A stretch of 64,000 nt of DNA from Coriobacteriaceae bacterium (GTDB taxonomy: Bacteria; Actinomycetota; Coriobacteriia; Coriobacteriales; Coriobacteriaceae). A program made the translations under genes and the position numbers. Shown piece by piece: positions 32,004 through 41,003 of this stretch. The stretch spans positions 69,840 through 133,839 of the forward strand of contig CABIZD010000007.1 of the NCBI GenBank assembly GCA_902363125.1. Direction: 5' to 3'. The notes beneath the pieces were generated by a model, which worked only from the letters and a program-made list of their open reading frames with translations, made no database searches and had not been told where the DNA came from. The stretch's first letter is position 1; every line of letters starts with the position of its first letter.

Positions 32004-33053
32004 ATGGACGTAACGTTCTCAACCTTCCTCGGCCAAATTGTGTCGAACCCAGTCCTTGCCGTCACCGTGATCCTCGCGTTGGGCGCCATCTTCGTCAATG
32101 GATGGACCGACGCGCCCAACGCCATCGCGACCTGCGTCACTACGCGTTGCATGCCCGCCCGCGCCGCCATTCTCATGAGCGCCGCATTCAACTTCCTCGG
32201 TGTGCTCATCATGACGCACTTTAACGCGAGCGTCGCCAACACCATCTCACATATCGTCGACTTTGGCGGAAACAGCACCATGGCGCTCGCCTGCCTATGC
32301 GCGGCGCTGTTCTCCATCGTCGTCTACGGCGCCACAGCGTCGCGTTTTGGCATCCCCACCTCGCAAAGCCACAGCCTTATCGCCGGCCTGACCGGTGCCG
32401 CCATCGCCCTCGGCGGTGCGAGCAGCGTCAACGTCCACGAGTGGATGAAGGTCATCTACGGCCTGGCGCTCTCCATCGGCCTGGGCTTTGTCATGGGCTG
32501 GGTCCTGTGCAAGCTCGTCTCGATTCTTTTCGTCGCCGCCAACAGGCGACGTGCCAATGTCTTCTTTAAATACGCTCAGATCGCGAGCGCTGCGGCCATG
32601 AGCTTTATGCACGGCGCGCAGGATGGACAGAAGTTCATCGGCGTGCTCTTTTTAGGCGTGGCCTTTGCCAGCGGCCAGACGAGCGTCGGCGATGCAGGCA
32701 TCCCCATCTGGATTATGCTGCTGTGCTCGGCCACTATGGGCATCGGCACCAGCGTGGGCGGCGAGCGCATCATCAAGTCCGTCGGCCAGAGCATGGTTAA
32801 GCTCGAGAAGTATCAGGGCTTCTCTGCCGACCTCGCGGGTGCCACGAACCTGCTGCTTGCCACCCTTACCGGCATCCCTGTGTCCTCCACGCACATCAAG
32901 ACCTGCGCCATCATGGGCGTCGGTGCCGTCAAGCGCCTCTCGGCCATCAACTTCGGCGTCGTCAAGGACATGATGTTCACCTGGTTCTTCACCTTCCCCG
33001 CCTGCGGACTCATCAGCTTTGTCATGGCCAAGCTGTTCATGATGTTCATCTAG
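32004..33053 (+). CDS. Pit-family inorganic phosphate transporter
   Basis: 349-aa phosphate permease of the PiT family. The signature GAIFVNGWTDAPNAIATCVTTR (around residues 28-48) contains the DAPNA motif, repeated in inverted form near residues 170-180 (MSFMHGAQDGQKFIG), and GIPTSQSHSLIAGLTGAA and GIPVSSTHIKTCAIMGVGAV are the matched re-entrant loops. About ten membrane helices are visible. It takes up metal-phosphate with protons or sodium. GAGAAAG seven bases before the ATG supports the start. The next gene encodes a DUF47 protein 67 bp downstream, the usual Pit partner. It complements the separate Pst system at 37-41 kb. Confidence 0.95.
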   Translation: MDVTFSTFLGQIVSNPVLAVTVILALGAIFVNGWTDAPNAIATCVTTRCMPARAAILMSAAFNFLGVLIMTHFNASVANTISHIVDFGGNSTMALACLCAALFSIVVYGATASRFGIPTSQSHSLIAGLTGAAIALGGASSVNVHEWMKVIYGLALSIGLGFVMGWVLCKLVSILFVAANRRRANVFFKYAQIASAAAMSFMHGAQDGQKFIGVLFLGVAFASGQTSVGDAGIPIWIMLLCSATMGIGTSVGGERIIKSVGQSMVKLEKYQGFSADLAGATNLLLATLTGIPVSSTHIKTCAIMGVGAVKRLSAINFGVVKDMMFTWFFTFPACGLISFVMAKLFMMFI

Positions 33054-33120
33054 TCAAACCGAACGTCCATCCGGACTGCATTACCTCGCCCACCCGTCTT
33101 CGCCTCGAAAGGACCCACTC

Positions 33121-33744
33121 ATGGCAAAGAAACCCGATTCGTTCTATTTTGACAACTACGTTGCCTGCGCCGACCTAGCCGTACAGGCTGCCGAGCTGCT
33201 CACCAAGATTTTCGAGAACTTCGATCCCGCGAAGATTCACGATATGCTCGACAAGATGCACTCAATCGAGCATGCGGCCGACAAGAAGCACCATGAGCTT
33301 GAAGACGCCCTGCTCACGGCCTTTATCACCCCGCTCGAGCGCGAGGATCTGGATCTGATGAGCTGCTCACTCGACACCGTGCTCGACCGCATCGAGGGCG
33401 TCGTGCAGCGCGTCTACTTCACCAACATTCAGGGCATCCATCCCGACGCCATCGTGATCGCCCACAAGGTGACCGACGCCTGCCGCGCCATGAAGGACCT
33501 TATGGTCGAGCTTCCCAACTACCGCAAGTCCAAGACCCTGCGCGAGCTGGTCATCCAGATCAACACCATCGAGTCCGAGGCCGACGAGCTCTATATCAAC
33601 GCCATGCGCAACCTGCACGTCAACGGCAAGGATCCGCTCGAGGTCATCGCCTGGCGTGACGTCTACGCCTTCCTGGAGTACTGCGCCGACTGCTGCGAGA
33701 ACGTGGCCGATGTCGTGGATTCGATTGTCATGAAGAACAGTTAA
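33121..33744 (+). CDS. DUF47 family (PhoU-like) Pit accessory protein
   Basis: 207-aa all-helical DUF47 protein, distantly similar to PhoU. Helical segments include AVQAAELLTKIFENFD, SIEHAADKKHHELEDALLTAFITPLEREDLD (the family HAADxxxHEL and PLEREDxxxL pattern), RIEGVVQRVYFTNI and CADCCENVADVVDSIVMKN. Members act with Pit permeases, probably regulating phosphate uptake by an unknown mechanism. Genes are in tandem on the same strand with a 67-bp gap, and GAAAGGACC precedes the ATG, so an operon with the Pit gene is likely. A large palindrome starts 5 bp past the stop. Confidence 0.92.
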   Translation: MAKKPDSFYFDNYVACADLAVQAAELLTKIFENFDPAKIHDMLDKMHSIEHAADKKHHELEDALLTAFITPLEREDLDLMSCSLDTVLDRIEGVVQRVYFTNIQGIHPDAIVIAHKVTDACRAMKDLMVELPNYRKSKTLRELVIQINTIESEADELYINAMRNLHVNGKDPLEVIAWRDVYAFLEYCADCCENVADVVDSIVMKNS

Positions 33745-33749
33745 TTGGG

Positions 33750-33857
33750 GGTACGTGTCCCGGCGGCGAAGGGCCGGCACCTGTTTGCTTTCTCACTCCG
33801 GCTGCATGGCAGAGTCGTTCGAAAGTAAACAGGTGCCGGCCCTTCGCCTTACGTACC
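33750..33857. repeat. Large palindrome (28-bp arms plus outer 7-bp arm)
   Basis: GGCGAAGGGCCGGCACCTG.. (33765-33792) matches 33821-33848 at 27 of 28 pairs, and the outer GGTACGT (33750-33756) pairs with ACGTACC (33851-33857). It follows the DUF47 stop directly. It is too large and too internally structured for a plain terminator. Confidence 0.9.
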
Positions 33858-34024
33858 ACCATTGGGAACTTTGGCTGATACTTTGAAAGCGATGGGGCTT
33901 TTGTTGGCGGGGCCTTTGGACCCGATTGGGAACTTTGGGACCGCCTTAAACGTTTGGGTGGATGGGGCTTTGGGTACCCTTTGTTTTACTTTGGATTGAT
34001 TCGTTGAATTTGGAGGTCTTGGTT

Positions 34025-34555
34025 GTGAGTTATTTGGATCTGGCTCGTGGTCGGTATTTTTGTCGTTCGTTTGAGGACCGTTCTGTTGAGCAGGCTGTGG
34101 TGGATGCCATTGTTGAGGCTGGGCGTATTGCTCCTTCTGCTTGTAATAATCATCCAACCCGTGTGATGGTGTTGGATACGCCTGAGCTTCTGGAGAAGGC
34201 TGCTGCTTGTCAGCCTCGGTTTGCTCGTGATGGATCTATCTTTGGCGCTCCGCTCATCTTCCTTATTTGTAGCGTTACCGAAGACGCTTGGGTGCGCCCG
34301 TATGACCAGATGAATTCCAGTGAAATCGATACGTCCATAGTGTGCGATCAGATGATGATGGAGGCCACCGAGCAGGGCCTGGGAACGTGCTGGGTATGCC
34401 ATTTTAAGCCCGAGGTGGCACAGGAGCAGTTCAACCTGCCCAAAGGCGTTTATCCCTATCACATGCTCGTCTGCGGATATCCTGCCGACCACATCGCCGA
34501 TCCCGAGCATCGCGAGGCCCGTACCATTCCCCTCTCCGACTTCCTCCTCAAGTAG
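34025..34555 (+). CDS. Nitroreductase family protein
   Basis: 176-aa flavin-dependent nitroreductase fold, the short NADH/FMN type. Segments: LARGRYFCRSFEDRSVEQAVVDAIVEAGRIAPSACNNHP (first 45 residues, with the FMN-phosphate-binding RSF), and EATEQGLGTCWVCHFKPE and PYHMLVCGYPAD near the C-terminus. It would reduce nitro, quinone or disulfide substrates with NAD(P)H. GTG 34025 follows GGAGGT by 7 nt, and the frame remains open upstream without an SD. The first 70-75 codons use T-ending codons heavily, while the rest uses C/G-ending ones as in its neighbours, hinting at a mosaic or recent origin of the 5' part. A terminator follows. Confidence 0.85.
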   Translation: MSYLDLARGRYFCRSFEDRSVEQAVVDAIVEAGRIAPSACNNHPTRVMVLDTPELLEKAAACQPRFARDGSIFGAPLIFLICSVTEDAWVRPYDQMNSSEIDTSIVCDQMMMEATEQGLGTCWVCHFKPEVAQEQFNLPKGVYPYHMLVCGYPADHIADPEHREARTIPLSDFLLK

Positions 34556-34602
34556 ATTTTGGGACATGCCCTAAAACCTATCCTTGACCGCTCACCGGTT
34601 CG

Positions 34603-34640
34603 CCGAGTTCTGCGCCACTATGTGCAGGGCTCGGTTTTTT
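34603..34640 (+). terminator. Rho-independent terminator of the nitroreductase gene
   Basis: Stem CCGAG (34603-34607) with CTCGG (34630-34634), an inner CTGC..GCAG pairing, then six T residues 34635-34640. Confidence 0.8.
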
Positions 34641-34664
34641 ATGTTGCGCGCCCCGGTACAGTCA

Positions 34665-34695
34665 TAAAAAAGGACCCGCAAGCTGCGGGTCCTTT
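34665..34695 (-). terminator. Rho-independent terminator of divIVA
   Basis: Stem AGGACCCGCA (34671-34680) with TGCGGGTCCT (34683-34692 region), short loop, followed on the minus strand by TTTTTTATGAC. It lies about 30 nt past the divIVA stop. Confidence 0.88.
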
Positions 34696-34721
34696 CTAGG
34701 CACTAAATTGTAGGCCGAATG

Positions 34722-35396
34722 TTAGTCCAGGTCGTCGGCAGCGAAGTTGTCGATCGGGGCGAAGGGATCGGCCACGGGGACAACCGGGTCAGCGACGGGC
34801 AGCGGCTCGGCGGGAACAGTCACCGCAGGAGAAGCGGCGGAACCGACCGGCGTGGAGGCCATGAGGTCGGCCGGGAAGGAGTTTTGGGCATCGTCCATGA
34901 AGTGCTGGATGAGCTTGAGGTACTCGGCCTTGAACTCCTCACGGGAAGCCTTGAGACGATCGATCTCCTCGAGCTCGGCCTGCTTCTCGGTCAGAGCCTG
35001 GCGGATAACCTCGCGTGCCTTGGCGTCAGCCTCGTTGCGGATACGCTCAGCGTTCTCATTGGCATCGTTGACGATGGTCTCAGCGGTCTGCTGGGCAGCG
35101 ATCAGGGCAGCGGAAATCTGGCGCTCCTGAGCGGAGAAATCAGGGGCGGGAGCAGCCACGGGGGCGGCAGGAACGGCCTGGGCGGGGGCATCCTGAGCCT
35201 GGGCAAGCTGAGCCTGCGCATCGGCAAGCTGCTGCTCGGTAGCAGTCAGACGACCCTTAAGGTCGACGATCTTAGCGAGCATAGCGTCAACCTCGGAAGA
35301 CAGCGTCTCCAAGAAGACGTCGACCTCGGCAGGATCGTAGCCACGCTTGGCCTCAGAGAAAGTCTGAGCCTGGATGTCTGCAGGGGTAATAGCCAT
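34722..35396 (-). CDS. divIVA: DivIVA domain protein
   Basis: 224-aa polar/septal scaffold. The conserved N-terminal membrane-curvature domain reads ADIQAQTFSEAKRGYDPAEVDVFLE (residues 6-30), then a coiled coil (SEVDAMLAKIVDLKGRLTATEQQLADAQAQLAQ), an Ala/Pro linker, a second coiled coil (ISAALIAAQQTAETIVNDANENAERIRNEADAKAREVIRQAL) and a Pro/Val-rich acidic tail. Actinobacterial DivIVA (Wag31) directs polar or septal wall growth. It is the last gene of the ylm set and has its own terminator. AAGGAGACTTGTT precedes the ATG. Related to SepF/YggT neighbours by gene order. Confidence 0.93.
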   Translation of the reverse strand: MAITPADIQAQTFSEAKRGYDPAEVDVFLETLSSEVDAMLAKIVDLKGRLTATEQQLADAQAQLAQAQDAPAQAVPAAPVAAPAPDFSAQERQISAALIAAQQTAETIVNDANENAERIRNEADAKAREVIRQALTEKQAELEEIDRLKASREEFKAEYLKLIQHFMDDAQNSFPADLMASTPVGSAASPAVTVPAEPLPVADPVVPVADPFAPIDNFAADDLD

Positions 35397-35457
35397 AACA
35401 AGTCTCCTTTTTCATCGCCTCGGCGCTACACGCCCGACGTAAGTTACTAAGTCAGTT

Positions 35458-35739
35458 CTACACGAGTATACCTATAAGAAGCTGCAGAACCAGCCTCTGC
35501 ACCAACTGCAACGCAATAATCGCAACGACCGGCGAAAAATCGATACCGCCCATCGGCGGGATGAAACGACGGAACAGGTTGAGCCACGGACCGCACACGC
35601 TATCAAGCACCGCGGCAATATCCTGAAGCAAACCACCCTGCTTCATGGGAATCCACGTCATAAAGCAGTAGACGACAATAAGCGTGGAATAGAAGTTGAA
35701 CAGCGTGTTGACCAGCTGGACGATAGTGTAGATGTTGAT
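35458..35739 (-). CDS. ylmG: YggT/YlmG membrane protein with predicted AUC start
   Basis: Small membrane protein with two helices flanking a conserved loop. The product reads NIYTIVQLVNTLFNFY (first helix), VVYCFMTWIPMKQGGLL, and FRRFIPPMGGIDFSPVVA then the second helix, as in YggT/YlmG. The helix 1 part lies upstream of the first ATG (35661), so an ATG start there would remove a helix. Between the sepF stop (35761) and that point no ATG, GTG or TTG exists in frame. The ribosome-binding site CGAGGAG is 6 nt before ATC at 35739 (ATT at 35745 directly abuts it), so AUC is the likely initiator. YlmG homologues help division-ring placement or Fe-S insertion; the role is unclear. It would give 93 aa, the family size. 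Confidence 0.8.
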   Translation of the reverse strand: MNIYTIVQLVNTLFNFYSTLIVVYCFMTWIPMKQGGLLQDIAAVLDSVCGPWLNLFRRFIPPMGGIDFSPVVAIIALQLVQRLVLQLLIGILV

Positions 35740-35760
35740 GGGAATCTCCTCGTCTTGTCT

Positions 35761-36483
35761 TTACTTAAGGTAGCCGTCCGCACGAAGCTTCTTGAGATCG
35801 GAATCTTTGACCTCGCAACCGGCGGGCAGCACCATGAACACGCGGTCGCCCACCTCCTTGACCGTGGCACCCAGACCGCAGGCAAAGCCGTAAGAGAAGT
35901 CCAAGACGCGCTTGGCAACTTCGGTGCGTACGCCCACAAAAATCAGTGCGACAGGCTGCTTGGTGCGAACGCGGCGCACCACGGTCTCCACGTCGTCATA
36001 GCTCTCGGGGCGCAGGACATAGGCCGGCAGCTGCGGTGTGGCGTTGATGATATTGCTCGCATAGGCCGAGGCATCGCTCGGTGCAGGCGCGGGCGCAGCG
36101 GCGGCACGGGCGCGGGTGTTCTCGGCGTAGCTCGACGGCGTGTCATAGGCACCAGGACGATAACCGCTCGCAACACTGTCCTGCGAGCGCGAAGGCGGAT
36201 TATACGTCGTGGCATGGCGGGAGTCATCGCCGACCAGCTGACCGGAGCGCGTATACACGGCAACCGACTCAGCTTCACCGCGGCGCGTCTGACCAAGCAG
36301 GCCGTTGCTCGGCTCGTCTTGGGTGTAGAAGCCCTCGCCCGAAGCACCGCTGTAGCCGTTGCCCTGATAACTATCGTCATAGCCGTCATCGTAGCCGTAG
36401 TCGTCGTCCTGGCCATAACCCTGGTCGTAACCCTGCTGGCCGCCCAGGTGCATTTTATTTTTAATCTCGTCAAGGAAGCCCAT
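35761..36483 (-). CDS. sepF: Cell division protein SepF
   Basis: 240-aa FtsZ-ring anchor. The N-terminal amphipathic helix MGFLDEIKNKMHLGG binds the membrane. Residues about 16-50 form a Gly/Tyr/Asp-rich low-complexity stretch, followed by a Ser/Ala/Pro-rich disordered linker to about residue 145. The SepF domain (about 153-226) includes YVLRPESYDDVETVVRRVR, PVALIFVG, RVLDFSYGFACGLGATVKEV and RVFMVLPAG. SepF tethers FtsZ to the membrane in actinobacteria that lack FtsA, consistent with no ftsA here. ATG 36483 is preceded by GAGAGGAC; an upstream in-frame ATG lacks an SD. It is part of the ylm set (ylmF). Confidence 0.94.
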   Translation of the reverse strand: MGFLDEIKNKMHLGGQQGYDQGYGQDDDYGYDDGYDDSYQGNGYSGASGEGFYTQDEPSNGLLGQTRRGEAESVAVYTRSGQLVGDDSRHATTYNPPSRSQDSVASGYRPGAYDTPSSYAENTRARAAAAPAPAPSDASAYASNIINATPQLPAYVLRPESYDDVETVVRRVRTKQPVALIFVGVRTEVAKRVLDFSYGFACGLGATVKEVGDRVFMVLPAGCEVKDSDLKKLRADGYLK

Positions 36484-36543
36484 GGTTGTGTCCTCTCGCG
36501 GTTTAGTGCAGGCGCCCCGATAATCAGTGCGCACTTCAGAGCC

Positions 36544-37281
36544 TTATTTTACTGCAAACTCCGGGCTAAATACTACCCTGCCCAGGCGAACGAGCGTAGA
36601 GCCCTCCTCAAGGGCAGACTCAAAGTCCTCGCTCATGCCGCAGGAAAGCTCAGGCAGGTTCAAATCGGGATGCGCCGCCTCCAGCTCATCCCTCAGCTCA
36701 CGAAGCCCCGCAAAGGTGCGGCGTGCCACATCCTTATTCCCCCGGGGCGCCATAGTCATAAGCCCCTGCACGCAAATTCCCTCAAGTTCCGCAAGCTCAC
36801 CCGCGGCGGCGCGAATCTCATCGGGCGAAAAGCCTCCCTTCGACTCCTCACCACTCACATTGACCTCGATGAGCACACGCTGGGGGCCGGCGAGCTCGCC
36901 TGCCTCAATCTTGCGGACAGCACGGCTCGAGATCGCCTGCGCCAGATGCAGCGAACCCACCGAGTGAATCAGCTCGGCTGAGCCCAGCACCGCATTGATC
37001 TTATTGGTCTGCAGGTTGCCGATCATATCGAAGCGCACCTCGGGCAGCTCCGGATGCTCCGCCAGACCCGTGAGCTTGCGAACCAGCTCCTGCGGGCGGT
37101 TCTCGGCAAAATGGCGATACCCCGCCTGGATGGCGGCAACGGTCTCATCGACACCAACGGTCTTGGACACGGCAATGAGGCGCGCGGCGTCGTGGGGACG
37201 GCCTGCGCGATCGAGCGCCGCATAAAAACGTTCCAGAATCTGCTCGCGGCGAGCGCGCATCAAGTCCAAATAGTTATCCAT
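36544..37281 (-). CDS. ylmE: YggS family PLP homeostasis protein
   Basis: 245-aa alanine-racemase-fold PLP-binding protein of the YggS/YlmE family. The PLP lysine is in RLIAVSKTVGVDE, with HFAENRPQELVRK, RFDMIGNLQTNKINAVLG and LIEVNVSGEESKGGFSPDE typical. Eubacterial members have no known catalysis but control vitamin B6 and amino-acid balance. It lies in the ylm set downstream of ftsZ (here after the inserted pst operon). ATG 37281 follows GGAGGCG by about 8 nt, and this start matches the conserved domain; the frame is open further upstream. Immediately upstream of sepF (60 bp), so probably co-transcribed with it. Confidence 0.93.
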   Translation of the reverse strand: MDNYLDLMRARREQILERFYAALDRAGRPHDAARLIAVSKTVGVDETVAAIQAGYRHFAENRPQELVRKLTGLAEHPELPEVRFDMIGNLQTNKINAVLGSAELIHSVGSLHLAQAISSRAVRKIEAGELAGPQRVLIEVNVSGEESKGGFSPDEIRAAAGELAELEGICVQGLMTMAPRGNKDVARRTFAGLRELRDELEAAHPDLNLPELSCGMSEDFESALEEGSTLVRLGRVVFSPEFAVK

Positions 37282-37331
37282 TGCTAATCGCCTCCGCTGA
37301 CAGCCAAACAAGTAGTCCCATGCTAACGCAA

Positions 37332-37363
37332 GAGCGCGGCCCCGCATGTGCAAGGCCGCGCTC
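37332..37363 (-). terminator. Hairpin after phoU
   Basis: GAGCGCGGCC (37332-37341) with GGCCGCGCTC (37354-37363), 10-bp perfect stem, loop of 12. The minus-strand tail reads CTTGCGTTAGC, weak in T. It separates phoU from ylmE. Confidence 0.65.
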
Positions 37364-37400
37364 ACTTAGGTATTTACAATCTTTCGACGAACGGGGTTAC

Positions 37401-38258
37401 TTACTCCTCGTCGTCCTCGCCATCGTCCTCATCCTCAAGATGATCGAGCAGGTAGCGAAGACCCTCGCTGACCTCGTTAGCGGGCACCTTGGCAACGTAG
37501 CGAGCGTCGACGGCGGGCCTCATGATAACACCCTCGCCCGAAGGCACGCGCATGCTCTCGAGCTCATCCTCATCAGTGCGGGCGATATCGCCGGCATTCA
37601 TGCGCTGACCAGTCAACAGGAAGGTCAGACGGCAGGCGGCATCGATGGAAATCGAGGCGATGCGATCGAGGTAGCGCGAAACCATGATGGCGCGGCGCAG
37701 GTCGTCATAGTTGCTGTCGTCGTCCATAAAATCGCCCGTGTCCATGCGGTTAAAGGTGCGGAAGAACTTCTCGTACGCCGCATGCACCGGCTCGTCCTCG
37801 ACGGCCAGGCTGCAGATGATGGACATGTCGTTAGTGACGAGCGCAGAAAGCGAAGAGCCCAGCACCTGGTAGACGGCCTCAGCCTCGGCCTCGACCGTAC
37901 CGACGAGCTCCTGGGGCAGCGAGATGTCGGCCTTGATCATATGACGCGTGGCGCGGCAGATCTGGCGAACCTTATCGGTCATGCGCTGCAGGTTAAAGTC
38001 GACGTAGATAATCGTCTGCAGCAAGCGGAAGTCGGAGGCGACCGGTGACTGCGTGGCGATCAGGTTGTAGCACACGGCCTCCAGGTTAGCGCAGCGCGCG
38101 TCAATCGAAAGCGTGCGCTTCTTGGTCTTGGTGGCGAGCTTGCGGTCGTCGGTCACATAGGCCTTAACGGCATCGTGGAGGGCCAGATCGACGGCCTCAT
38201 AGATGCTCAGCATCTCGTGACGGGCCTCGACGAGCTGACGGGAAAACAGTTTGCGCAT
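37401..38258 (-). CDS. phoU: Phosphate signalling protein PhoU
   Basis: 285-aa PhoU, a three-helix-bundle repeat protein that inhibits Pst transport and Pho signalling when phosphate is ample. The two PhoU repeats run from about residue 1 to 210 with the metal-binding patterns of EAVDLALHDAVKAYVTDDRKLA and IDARCANLEAVCYNLIATQSPVASDFRLLQTIIYVDFNLQRMTDKVRQI. The family norm is about 215-235 aa; here a further 60 residues end in a very acidic tail (HLEDEDDGEDDEE). TTGGAGTGAACC precedes the ATG. It is the last gene of the pst operon; pstB lies 92 bp upstream. Confidence 0.94.
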   Translation of the reverse strand: MRKLFSRQLVEARHEMLSIYEAVDLALHDAVKAYVTDDRKLATKTKKRTLSIDARCANLEAVCYNLIATQSPVASDFRLLQTIIYVDFNLQRMTDKVRQICRATRHMIKADISLPQELVGTVEAEAEAVYQVLGSSLSALVTNDMSIICSLAVEDEPVHAAYEKFFRTFNRMDTGDFMDDDSNYDDLRRAIMVSRYLDRIASISIDAACRLTFLLTGQRMNAGDIARTDEDELESMRVPSGEGVIMRPAVDARYVAKVPANEVSEGLRYLLDHLEDEDDGEDDEE

Positions 38259-38350
38259 GGTTCACTCCAATCAGTTGGGTGCGGTCATGCCGCCCGCACA
38301 GTGAATACGCACCGGACCAGGTCCGATCGGCTTGGGACTAGTCGCGCCGA

Positions 38351-39154
<804 letters not shown>

Positions 39155-39166
39155 GGGACTCCTTAA

Positions 39167-40072
39167 CTAGCGGCGCTTGCGCGACAGGAAGCGCGCAAAC
39201 AGGTTGAAGGCCAAAATGATCACCATCAGCAAGAGCGCGGTGCCATAGGCTGCGTTCATGTTGATGCCGTCGTTGGCAAGCAGGTACAGGTGAACCGTCA
39301 TGGGGCGGCCGGAATCGAGCGGCGAAATAGGTAGATTGATGGCCTGGCCCATGGTGTAGAGCACCACCGCGGTCTCGCCAATGGCACGGCCGATGGCGAG
39401 GACGATACCCGTGGCAATACGGCCAAAGGCAGAAGGAAGCACGATCTTGGAGACGACCTGCCACTTGGTGGCGCCCAGGCCGTACGCACCCCACCGGATA
39501 TAGCGCGGAACGGCGCGAATGGCCTCTTCGGTGGTGCGCATGACGATGGGAAGCATCAAGAGCGCGAGTGCCAGAGCGGCAGAGACCATCGAAAGGCCCA
39601 GGCCCATGGCCTCGACAAACAAGGCGTAGCCAAACAGGCCCATAACGATGGAGGGCACCGAGGCCAAAGCGTCAGCAGCGTAGCGGATGAGCTCGACGAC
39701 CTTGCCCTGCTTGGCGTACTCGGCCAGATAGACGGCTGCCAGCACAGCGATCGGCGTGCAGATAAGCATGGCGAGCGCCGTCACGTAGACGGTTGAGACG
39801 ATCGTGGGCCAAATTCCGCCCTCGGCGTTGACGCCCTGGGGCCAACCGAAGATAAAGTCAAGCGAGATATGTGGCAGGCCGTTAATGACCACGTAGGCGA
39901 TGATAGCGACCAGCACCAGCGTGGTGATGTAGGCAGCGGCACGAAACACGCCAAGCATGATCTTGTTGGACAGGTCCTTGTTGATGCGGCCCTTCTTGCC
40001 GTGGGAAAGGGCACGCTTGATGCGCTCGCGCGACGAGGTCGTATCGACCGTCGTGTCAACGGAATCGGACAT
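39167..40072 (-). CDS. pstA: Phosphate ABC transporter permease PstA
   Basis: 301-aa inner-membrane permease with six helices. An N-terminal Ser/Thr/Arg-rich tail (SDSVDTTVDTTSSRERIKRAL) precedes the first helix around residues 48-70. The permease EAA loop is AVPRYIRWGAYGLGATKWQVVSKIVLPSAFGRIATG, which docks PstB. It forms the channel with PstC. ATG 40072 follows an AGAGGGGG-type SD inside the end of pstC; genes are 3 nt apart. Confidence 0.97.
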   Translation of the reverse strand: MSDSVDTTVDTTSSRERIKRALSHGKKGRINKDLSNKIMLGVFRAAAYITTLVLVAIIAYVVINGLPHISLDFIFGWPQGVNAEGGIWPTIVSTVYVTALAMLICTPIAVLAAVYLAEYAKQGKVVELIRYAADALASVPSIVMGLFGYALFVEAMGLGLSMVSAALALALLMLPIVMRTTEEAIRAVPRYIRWGAYGLGATKWQVVSKIVLPSAFGRIATGIVLAIGRAIGETAVVLYTMGQAINLPISPLDSGRPMTVHLYLLANDGINMNAAYGTALLLMVIILAFNLFARFLSRKRR

Positions 40073-40075
40073 AGC

Positions 40076-41002
40076 CTACCCCCTCTTCTTCTTGGAAATC
40101 AGGCGGACGATGCCCACCAGCGTGGCGGAGATGATAAACAGGACCACGCCCATACCGAACAGCGCCGAGCGGTGCAGACCCGAGGAATAGCTCATGTCGA
40201 GCGCAATCTGGCTCGTGAGCGTCGAGATGGGGCTCGCAATGCTGTCGGGAATAACCGGGGCGTTACCTACGACCATGAGCACGGCCATGGTCTCGCCGAT
40301 GGCACGGCCCATACCCAGCACGATGGCATCCACGATACCCAGCTTGGCGGCAGGTAACACGACCTTATAGATGGTCTGCCACTTGGTGGCGCCCATGGCA
40401 TACGATGCCTCGCGAATGCCCATGGGAATGGAATTGAGAGCATCGATGGTGAGCGTGGTGATGGTAGGGACGATCATGATGGCAAGCACGAACCACGCCG
40501 TCAGCGCACCAAAACCAAGGCCGCCGGTCAGTTGTGCGATAAACGGGCGGATGATGATCATGCCAAAGAAGCCGTAGATGATGGAGGGTATGCCCGCCAG
40601 CAGGTCGACGGCAGGGCTGATGAGCTTGCGCACGCGCTTGCCGGCGATCTCGACCAGGTATACGGCCGTACCCACACCTAGCGGCACGCCCATGGCGAGC
40701 GCACCGACGGTCACCAGACCTGAGCCGGCAAGCAGCGACATGATGCCGTAGTGGCCCTCAGAGGGCGCCCACGTAAAGCTAAAGAAGTCCGCCAGACCGA
40801 TGTCGGTAAAGACGGGCAGCGCCGAGTACGTGGTAAAGACAAAAATCAGGATGACGGTAACGACCGCCAAGAACGCGCAGGCAAAGAAGATCCACTGCAG
40901 CGCCTTCTCCTTGATATAGGTACTGCGCGATACGAGCGCCAGCTCGCGCTTCTTGGGCGTCTGAACATTCTGCTCAGTCTGGGAGTTTTCCTGTGCTTCC
41001 AT
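40076..41002 (-). CDS. pstC: Phosphate ABC transporter permease PstC
   Basis: 308-aa permease partner of PstA. A hydrophilic N-terminus (EAQENSQTEQNVQTPKKRELALVSRS) precedes helix 1 (ALQWIFFACAFLAVVTVILIFVF). The EAA loop is GIREASYAMGATKWQTIYKVVLPAAKLGIVDAIVLGMGRAIGETMAVLMV. ATG 41002 is chosen over a GTG 9 bases upstream because GGGGAG then sits 8 nt away; the pstS stop is 1 nt before the ATG (41004). Confidence 0.96.
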   Translation of the reverse strand: MEAQENSQTEQNVQTPKKRELALVSRSTYIKEKALQWIFFACAFLAVVTVILIFVFTTYSALPVFTDIGLADFFSFTWAPSEGHYGIMSLLAGSGLVTVGALAMGVPLGVGTAVYLVEIAGKRVRKLISPAVDLLAGIPSIIYGFFGMIIIRPFIAQLTGGLGFGALTAWFVLAIMIVPTITTLTIDALNSIPMGIREASYAMGATKWQTIYKVVLPAAKLGIVDAIVLGMGRAIGETMAVLMVVGNAPVIPDSIASPISTLTSQIALDMSYSSGLHRSALFGMGVVLFIISATLVGIVRLISKKKRG

Positions 41003-41003
41003 G

